In this document: positions 63,673 through 64,000 of the stretch, in pieces
Position numbering within the stretch: position 1 is the first letter of the stretch
Layout of the letters: the number at the start of each line of letters is the position of its first letter
Made by a program: the position numbers and the translations under genes
From: Streptomyces sp. NBC_00704
Lineage (GTDB): Bacteria > Actinomycetota > Actinomycetes > Streptomycetales > Streptomycetaceae
Assembly: GCF_036226605.1 (NCBI RefSeq)
Contig: NZ_CP109000.1
Span: 4,584,501-4,648,500, forward strand
DNA: 64,000 bases
Direction: 5' to 3'
The notes under the pieces: model-generated
Told to the model about the DNA's origin: nothing
What the model saw: the letters and a program-made list of their open reading frames with translations, nothing else
The model's database searches: none

Positions 63673-64000
63673 GTGGGGCAGAGCACCGAGACCACCGACT
63701 GGGTCTCCCGTTTCGCCGATGAGGTCATCGAGGAGTCGGAACGCCGGGCCCCGGGCAAACCTGTGGTCGTCGCGTCCGGGCTCTCCCCCTCCGGCCCCAT
63801 CCACCTCGGCAACCTGCGCGAGGTCATGACCCCGCACCTCGTCGCCGACGAGATCCGCCGCCGCGGCCGCCAGGTCCGCCACCTGATCTCCTGGGACGAC
63901 TACGACCGCTACCGCAAGGTGCCGCTCGGCATCGACGGCGTCGACGGGTCCTGGGCCGAGCACATCGGCAAGCCGCTGACGTCCGTCCCGGCCCCGCACG
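63673..64000 (+). CDS. lysS: Lysyl-tRNA synthetase, class I (partial)
   Basis: The first 109 codons, cut by the window end. VASGLSPSGPIHLGNLREVM has the HIGH-type motif PIHLGN of class I synthetases, and HLISWDDYDRYRKVPLGIDG is typical of the class I LysRS shared with archaea. The GTG at 63673 (MGQSTETTDWVSRF) has AGAGGA 10 bases upstream; a GTG at 63664 is too close to that site. Confidence 0.92.
   Translation, partial: MGQSTETTDWVSRFADEVIEESERRAPGKPVVVASGLSPSGPIHLGNLREVMTPHLVADEIRRRGRQVRHLISWDDYDRYRKVPLGIDGVDGSWAEHIGKPLTSVPAPH

Overview
The window is chromosomal DNA of a Streptomyces or close relative. The grounds are very high G+C with strong third-position bias, a rrn operon with a streptomycete-type 16S, and the development and stress genes sigE-cseABC, bldN-rsbN and rex-hemACD. 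The order matches, in reverse, the S. coelicolor segment that carries sigE (SCO3356), trpRS1 (SCO3334), bldN (SCO3323) and rex (SCO3320). I see no insertion sequence, prophage or CRISPR array.

Left part (1-22.5 kb). A truncated TetR regulator faces a 14-helix-type MFS exporter across three 18-bp operators. The sigE-cseA-cseB-cseC envelope-stress operon follows on the minus strand, then mutY, a Gly-rich membrane-anchored protein, and radA-disA (DNA repair and c-di-AMP synthesis). A large protein joins a degenerate ECF-sigma-like cytoplasmic part to an external BACON-like domain. A cysteine-rich unknown, a Ppx/GppA phosphatase, a sugar-phosphate isomerase, a TetR regulator, ilvD and a receptor Ser/Thr kinase with PQQ repeats complete this part.

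Middle (22.5-36.7 kb). An SH3-like protein is followed by an 11-copy 39-bp repeat whose palindromic core varies in pairs. Then come a membrane protein, a methyltransferase, an ABC-2 exporter, proC, an isochorismatase divergent from a GlxA-type AraC regulator, and an auxiliary trpS. The trpS leader is a complete ribosome-mediated attenuator: a 13-residue leader peptide with two Trp codons plus mutually exclusive hairpins. The rrn operon (16S-23S-5S, no spacer tRNA) has several promoters and ends in a strong terminator.

Right part (36.7-64 kb). Housekeeping genes include a HAD phosphatase, MFS, AcuC deacetylase, an excisionase-type regulator, the 32-residue ribosomal protein bS22, an SDR protein and a PlsC-type acyltransferase. 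The sigma factor BldN and its membrane anti-sigma RsbN lie next to each other. Rex controls rex-hemA-hemC-hemD, a set of start-stop-overlapping genes; hemB lies 3.3 kb on, separated by a WhiJ-type cassette (DUF397 protein, XRE regulator, ATPase) and a proline/glutamate-repeat DNA-binding protein. The window closes with an aminotransferase, a DUF4253 protein, argS and the start of a class I lysyl-tRNA synthetase.

Recurring themes are -10-like hexamers placed 6-7 bases before start codons, which suggests many leaderless mRNAs, and short intergenic tandem repeats of 9, 17, 20, 22, 26 and 39 bp, two of which keep their palindromes through paired substitutions.
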